Program-made: the position numbers and the translations under genes
Notes under the pieces: model-generated
The model's input: only the letters and a program-made list of their open reading frames with translations
Told to the model about the DNA's origin: nothing
Database searches by the model: none
Assembly (NCBI RefSeq): GCF_020497125.1
Contig: NC_059087.1
Location: 14,727,925 to 14,791,924, forward strand
From: Mauremys mutica
Taxonomy: Eukaryota; Chordata; Testudines; Geoemydidae
Reading direction: 5' to 3'
DNA: 64,000 nucleotides
Shown: piece after piece, positions 57,997 through 64,000 of the stretch
Position numbering within the stretch: the stretch's first letter is position 1
Layout: the number at the start of each line of letters is the position of its first letter

Positions 57997-58687
57997 GGGG
58001 AGGAGGCGGGGCAGGAGTGAGCTGGGGCAGGGAGTTCCCCTGTGTGCCGCCTCCCCCCCCCTTACTTGCTGCAGGCGGCCCTCCCCGCGCTCCCCTGCCC
58101 AGCTCCCTCCACCTAAATGCCGGCAGCGACTGGGGAGGCCGAAGATCCGGCCGCCGCTGTTGCTGCCGAAGAAAATGGCGCCCCCCAAATCCTAGCACCC
58201 TAGGCGACCGCCTAGGTCGCCTAAATGGTTGCACCGGCCCAGGGTCTCTGGACACCATTTTAAATGCTCTTGCTCCTACCAGGTTTGTTCCTTGATAAAA
58301 CTTCTGACAACCAGCTAATAATATAAGGGGCATTAGTAATTCCTGCTGGATGAGAGTGGTGAGACATCACTGGTTTCTCTCCCATCCTGCGAAACTGACT
58401 GATTAAAAAAATGGACATTCCCTATTGGGCACAATTTGAGGTAGTTTTGAACACTATCCTGGTTCGTGTTGAAGCTCCCCAAAGACTGAGGGAAAGGATG
58501 GGCACTTGCTCCCTATGAAGCCTGACCTAAACACTCATTAAATTGAAATGACATATAGCAAGAAGAGAAGAAAAAACCCATATACACTAGCTAGGATACT
58601 TCCTGCTCTACCCTCAGACTCTTGTCTCACTAAATTGCTTCAAGGGGTAGTTTTAAAGAAATAGATTGATGGCATCATCATCTGAAT

Positions 58688-58990
58688 GTCAGTAATGGCA
58701 GTGCATAATAGAACGTCATGTCATGACACATATGGTGCACTACTATGACTAATGACATGTAAAAGTTATAAAGAACTTCAAATAAATTTCAAAATGAAAT
58801 GAAATTTTGAAAATTTTCCAAAATGAAATCTTCTGAAATGATTTTTTTCCCCATTTCGGAAATGGGATTTTTCTCCCCAGGAAACTGCGTCAAAATTTAT
58901 ACAAATTTTGCGGGGCGGAATTGGTTTAGTTGAAATGGCATTTTCCAACAGAAAACTGTTTTGACAAGAGTTTTCCCACCAGCTCCAGGT
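58688..58990. repeat. Eroded palindrome plus TTTTGAAA-type AT-rich repeat
   Basis: 58688-58762 ('gtcagtaatggcagtgcataat ... tgtcatgacacat ... gcactactatgactaatgac') is a diverged relative of 55390-55447. It is followed by the 'tttcaaaatgaaatg ... gaaaattttcc' class seen also at 12260, 22160 and 63740. Confidence 0.5.
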
Positions 58991-61900
58991 GCATGGCTGT
59001 TAGTACACATGATGCAACGAATAAGCATTTGCACTACACACACAAACACATGTAATTATAGGGGAAGTGCACAATAAGGAGGAACCAAATATTTTTTTAA
59101 GTGCAAAGTGTATTTAAAAGGAGAAGGTTCTTAATGATTTTGAAGTTCAAAGTTGTTAAACAGCCAGAGGCTGGAAATTTAAAATTCCTTCACAAAAGGG
59201 CTCTCAAATCTGTGATCAACAGGGATTAGGTCAGCGGGGACTTTTTCAAAGCCTCTAGCAGTATTAACAAATAGGAAACTAAAAGATGGATGCAGTTTCC
59301 GAGACACCAGTGAGATCTCAGAGTGCGGGGAGAGACTGCTTCTTGTTTAGTGACCACGCATAAAAAGAATCAAAACAGGGCAACACTAAGGCTTTATTCC
59401 TTCCTCAGCATAGACTTTGCACTCTCATCAATGCAGCGATCTCTATATTCCTAGACATTACCCTATATATAGCATCCTATCATAATACAATGCCCCCTAC
59501 TGTTGGAGAGTATTTCCCTTCGATTTCTAAACTTTAGGCCTGGGCTCAACTCTTCTTTTCGTCAGGTGCAAAGCACAAGCCCCTACTGCACCTTTAGTCA
59601 CATCCCAACGCAAGTGGATGCACTTAAGAACTCAGCAGGGTGGCTGGAAATTGGCTGCTCAGCTCCTTCTGAAAATCTGAGCCTGTTTGTGTGGACCTTA
59701 ATGGCCTAAAATGTTAGGCAACTATGCAAAATGCCTGAAGAGGATTTACATTTGCATATACGTTAGTGTGTGCATGTGCCGCACTCAGCATTAGGCATTT
59801 CGCATCATTTGGGAGCAATTTGGCATGCACACTTCTTAACGAGTGCTACTGGGCAAAGGACTGGAAGATTTAGGACTGAGGTGAAGTGTGGAGAAGTTCG
59901 CGTAGTAGCTACAATTCTTATGGTTGGTGCTAGCCAGGGCTACACACTCTGGGCTGGAATCTTCACTGCATCTAGCTTCTACTCAGCACAACAGTGGGAG
60001 AGCAGCTTTGAGTCTCTGCCTGGCCACAGCCCCAGGCCCAGATTAGAGCAATCCGAGGGTTGCTATCACTGGTGTCAGCTGGCAGAAATTCCTACGGGAT
60101 CATTCAACAACTGGAGATGCTCAAGCACAGTGCATTCTGGCCACACTCACCCCCTATGGCTCCAGGCTTTGACGCTTGCTTGCTCCCTGCACTGGGGAAC
60201 TACATGGAGAGTGGCAAAGGAGCCAGCTGCACCATCTCTATGCCTTCTGAGGGGTCCCTCAGACCAGCTAGTGGGTTGCATGCAGTCTCTACTCCCTTTG
60301 TGCCACCCAAAGAGCAGAATAGCTGTGCTTCTGCTATTTAGAAGAGAGAGAGAACGTGTACTAATAAAATTTCTTTCTTGACTAATCATAGCGACATCAG
60401 TGCCAGCCTGAGGAAAGACAGCAGAACTCAGTTCACACAGATTCAATGTCTGAAGAATGATTCCATAGAAGATGATCAAAGGACAAGTTCTGCCTCTCAT
60501 CAGATGCAGAAATTGTTACTCTTCTGATTTATCTTCCATTTATTTATTACATTTTGGGGGTCTTATTAGATGTTTAAATGTCCTGTTTTGGGGGGAAATA
60601 GCCGTCTGCTAATATTAAGAAATTCAGTCCCTTTAATCTTCTCTTTCTGCCTAGTAGGTGCATTCTAGTAAAAAAAAGATTTCCTCCTCGGCAGATACTG
60701 AATCTGAGCGATCTGGTTTCATTTACAATAGTTCCTGCATGAACAAACCGAAGCCTGTGACTGCCACGTCTTTGGATTTACAACGTGGTCAACAAATTTG
60801 TTATTTTCCTCCTCTCTCTTCCAATTGCCTTTGTCTCGCTCGGGTGATGAGAGAGGCTGAGGTGAGTCATCTGGCCAGTGGAAATTGCTGTGCATCTTAG
60901 CCAAGTGGCAGCTCGAAGCTCTGGAAACCTCACTAGTGCGTCTTGGTGAGAGATGCGTTTTAATGACAAATCGCTGAAATGCCAGCCACTCAGAGCCCAA
61001 GCCTGTTGTCCCCAGCAAAACATTATTGCACAGACTAGCGAAGCAAAATGTTTTATGTTGCTGTGAAAGGAACCGACACGGCTGGAGATTTAATCATTTC
61101 AAATTCATCTTGGCATGACGCCACTAGTGCGTATAAATGGAGCATTTAATGTTTAATGTGCTGTTCTGACTGAGCTGTGACCTTCTTGCAGCAATTGCAT
61201 GTTGGGGATTTCCGTTGCTATGTCACTACAAGTAGCATCACCTGTTACAATACTTGCACGGGTTTCAATAGAAATCGACTCTGTCTTGACATAGCAGCAT
61301 GCAGACCTGGGAGCTTGGCACTTCCTGATGGCCTCGGTTCTTATCTGGGATACTGAGACTCGGGGACTATAATTCACTGTATATTGGGAAGCAGCCCAGG
61401 GTATTTATTTTGACCTTATGGTTTGGCATCTCATTTTGAGGCAGTTCCTCAGCTCAGCAGTTGCTGCCATGGTACAGAACGAATCCTTTAAGCAATCTGA
61501 TCTGTCTCACTAGTTCAGTCTGTGACTCTCAGTTGCAGGTGGAAGTTTGAGAAAGGCATCCTAATGAGGTGTCACTTCTCCATGGGAAAGGTGGCAATTT
61601 AAAAACAAAAGACGTAACCCCATGCACAGCCCATGGGCGGGAGGCAGCACTAGCAACAGAATCCAGGCTAGTCAAAATGAGCGAGGCTTTTGCTGATGCA
61701 GCTCCAGCTGTTCCCTTTCTAGCTGTTATGGTGAAGGTACGGCAGAGAGAGTTTGGATCTAGGATCCGACCTTTCCAGAAGTTCAGGGCTGTCTGGGTCT
61801 AAGGGCCCTATTCTCCCCTGTCAAAGTCAGCGGCAGCTTCCTGTATCAGAACTGGGCCCTGTGGTTTGTATCTGGGCCCATCTCTAGTGGGCCATTATAC

Positions 61901-63491
61901 ATCGGTCCTGTATCTTTTTGTGTCACAAATGCATTTGGTTCTTATGTAGCTGCCTGTGACTCCGTTTGATGATGGAGAGCCACTTGGCTTGCTGACGGCT
62001 GAACGGCCACTTATACAACTGCATGCACGTCTTACTCCCTTACTCAGAGCTGCCCACTCTGTCAAGGGAGGCAGCTTTGGATTACAGCCAGGGCTGCGTA
62101 ACATTCTGACAGCAGGAGGGGGTGGGCAGCCAATTCAGCCTGACATGCAATCTCTCCAGCTAGCATCAACTGCTGGGAGAGAGCAGGAGCCTTACACCCC
62201 CACCAGAGTTTCCATTAGTGGGGACCGCGGGTTACACTGGCTGTAGAATGAAGCCCATAAATCCTATGTGGTTCTATGGCCTGGGATGCCCTTTTTCGAT
62301 CCTCAGGGCCTAATTTAGAGAACCCAGTTCTGCCAATAACTAGAGATGGGCCTAAACCTAAAATCCAAAACCAGATATCCCCAAACTGTGGAAATTCAGG
62401 TTCAGGAGCAAAGTTTGTGTCTTGGACCCATCTCTAACAACAACGTCCAATGTACAGTTTCCTGATTGCCTCCTTGATTTGCTCTGTGCCATGTCTAGCA
62501 GCGTTGCCATGCCTTGCCAAGGGAGGGGACGCTGCCATGGAACTTTAAAGTGACAGGAAAGCAGGTGCGCATTACCACATTACTGCAAATGGCAAGAAAG
62601 GGATCCCAGCCTATTAACATCAAGAGCTTCCTTTCATGCATGTTATACCCCACTAGGAGGATGGGCAAGTTCAGGGCAAGCTCTGGTATAAGCCCTTTGA
62701 ACTGCAGCAGCAGCTTACACGACTTCAGAGAAAGCTGCTAGACGTCTCCCTTTCTCATCAAAGCGCCTCACTGCAGTGCAGATCTTTGACTCCACACAAA
62801 CCTTTAAACCCTTTGGAGAACACGTGTGCTGTACATTTGAGGTTAAACGCAGAGCTGTGTTGTGGCAATATAAGTAATCTTTGACACCTAAAGGACCAGT
62901 ATTTTAAGTAATTGTATTTAGCAGGTCTCCAGGTACCTACTATTTAAAAGATCTTCCTGATTGGGATGTAATCAAGGAAAACATTTTAAGATGCAGGGTT
63001 TGAGGGAGTACCCAGCTGGAGAGTAAGGATGCTCACACTTTCTGTCAACTATTCCCTGCATTCAGGGTAAACAAGCTGTGTGCATTTTCTCAGCACGTAG
63101 GCATGGGCTGTTGCTCATCTCTTCCTTACTGTATCCTCAGATCTCCTCTCAATTCTTTGTTTGATCTGGCTACTGTCACAACATAATCTACACCTGACTG
63201 GGAAGATAAAGTAGCCCCTGGCGATTGTTAAAGGATTAGTTTAGCACAGGTAGAAGTGCAAACCTGGAGTAGCAGTCAGAACTGAGGTGTATTGTCAGAG
63301 ATTTGCTTGTGATGAAAACCCTGTCTGTCCGTAGCATTTGTACAGTATTTTATACCTTCAAAGCCCTCTACTGACATTAACTCATTAACCTTCACAACAC
63401 CGCTGCCAGGGAAGTGGGAGGGTACTAAAGCAGCTTGGGGGGGGGGGAGTAATTATGTTTCACAATAGTTTAAAAAAAAACCCAACAAATT
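58991..63491. other. No gene supported; CNE-like stretch at 60700-61000
   Basis: The 203-codon frame at 59770-60381 has no recognised domain and is overlapped by other frames, so I leave it uncalled. 60690-61000 and 61030-61400 are repeat-free and of balanced composition and might be conserved non-coding DNA. A G run lies near 63438-63447. Confidence 0.35.
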
Positions 63492-63715
63492 ATGGCTTTG
63501 TCTATACACAAAAGCTGTATCTATACCACTATAGTTAAAGCAGACCAACGCCCCCTAGTGCGGACACTGTTATATCATATAAAGATAGGTACAGCAATTC
63601 TGATTCTAGAAAGGGAATAAGCTAAATTAATATAAGCCACCTTTATACTTGTATAACTACATCCACACCAGGAGTTGCACTGGTATAACTATTTCAGTTA
63701 AGAAAAAATCACACC
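63492..63715. repeat. MITE-like dispersed repeat
   Basis: 'ggctttgtctatacacaaaag' with paired 'gtataactac' / 'ggtataacta' internal motifs. Related to 50784-50925 and to the pieces around 30152. Ends not fixed. Confidence 0.4.
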
Positions 63716-63739
63716 CGACGAGGCCTACGGTTTTTTTTA

Positions 63740-64000
63740 GGTGCTTCCATTTTTTTCCACAAAACTTTTCAGATTCTGATGAAAAAAATTTGAAACAAAA
63801 TGTTCCAATTTGAGTAATTGTTTCAAAATTTGATTTCATTTTAATGGGGACATACCTACTATTTTTTATTTTATTTTTTTAAATATTCCCTGAAAAAAGG
63901 AGGGAAAATTAAAGAGAGTGAGAAAAGCTGCATTTTGCATTTCCATTCTCCAGAAATAAAACTTTGTTTTTAAAAAAAATGGATTTTCCCTACAATTTAA
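63740..64000. repeat. TTTTGAAA-type AT-rich repeat
   Basis: 'gaaacaaaatgttcc', 'tgtttcaaaatttgatttc' and similar words, as at 12260-12560 and 58770-58990. Runs to the window edge. Confidence 0.4.

Larger units (their letters stand above)
57316..58242. mobile_element. hAT-type element (927 bp) with a nested hAT MITE
   Basis: Terminal repeats CAGGGCCGGTGCA and, read inward from the right, CTGGGCCGGTGCA, flanked by ggtttctg (57308-57315) and ggtctctg (58243-58250), 7 of 8 identical. 'ctaggcgaaactt' and 'cctaggtcgcctaa' make further inverted subterminal motifs. A second hAT element sits inside at 57491-57877. No transposase is encoded; frames across it are CpG-rich artefacts. Confidence 0.88.

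Noticed and set aside
57468..58333. Several 115-153 codon frames on both strands
   Set aside because: All lie in CpG-rich hAT elements, where stop codons are rare in every frame.
59770..60381. 203-codon open frame on +
   Set aside because: No recognisable domain or supporting splice signals, and it overlaps another 93-codon frame. Chance openness is likelier.
1..64000. CRISPR arrays, bacterial operons, rRNA or tRNA genes
   Set aside because: No regular direct repeats with unique spacers, no ribosome-binding-site-led gene clusters, no cloverleaf or rRNA sequence. tRNA-like words belong to MIR-type SINEs.

Overview
The window reads as vertebrate, most probably turtle (Testudines), chromosomal DNA. 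That assignment rests on dispersed repeats I recognise: CR1 LINE fragments carrying reverse-transcriptase FADD blocks and the ATTCTATGA-type 3' terminus, a complete 1.15 kb solo LTR of a family I associate with turtles, hAT/Harbinger/mariner-type MITEs, and MIR/L2-like debris. There is no bacterial gene organisation, no rRNA or tRNA gene and no CRISPR array. I could not support any host protein-coding exon. The sequence looks intergenic or deep-intronic, and most long open frames are chance readings or lie inside repeats.

The one clear set of protein genes sits in a complete autonomous PIF/Harbinger DNA transposon at 40526-44569 (4044 bp). It has identical 33-bp terminal inverted repeats, a TTA target duplication, and arrays of the palindrome CAGCGCTG just inside both ends. 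It carries (i) a two-exon Myb/SANT-like (trihelix) DNA-binding protein on +, exons 40919-41474 and 42165-42688, which splices in frame to 359 aa; (ii) a HARBI1-like DDE transposase on -, 44188-42940, whose only visible lesion is a one-base frame change in a run of ten G; and (iii) a small two-exon minus-strand gene, 42025-41549, lying inside the intron of the Myb gene, with its own splice sites and poly(A) signal. Its 101-aa product resembles a BEN domain. This third nested gene is the most unusual item in the window. Known Harbinger biology needs two proteins, a transposase and a Myb-like partner that helps nuclear import and end binding; a third DNA-binding protein would be an addition.

Layout: 1-9.2 kb holds a 295-bp Harbinger MITE, a degenerate minisatellite and a short hAT element. 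9.2-10 kb is a C-rich degenerate tandem repeat. 10.9-11.8 kb is LTR-like. 20.8-22.0 kb is the solo LTR with an exact 5-bp duplication. 23.9-24.1 kb is a near-perfect 178-bp inverted repeat. 28.5-34.2 kb holds several MITEs, including a second copy of the 295-bp family, and an (AC)38 microsatellite. 36.6-38.4 kb is an antisense CR1 split by a ~500-bp insertion. 39.9-45.4 kb is a nest: a hAT MITE beside an LTR-like repeat that received the Harbinger. 45.9-47.7 kb is CR1. 48.5-49.8 kb is a strand-asymmetric GC-rich block ending in a G-rich minisatellite. 53.6 and 57.3-58.2 kb hold GC-rich hAT MITEs, one nested inside another, each with 8-bp duplications. The remainder is single-copy-looking or heavily decayed DNA.
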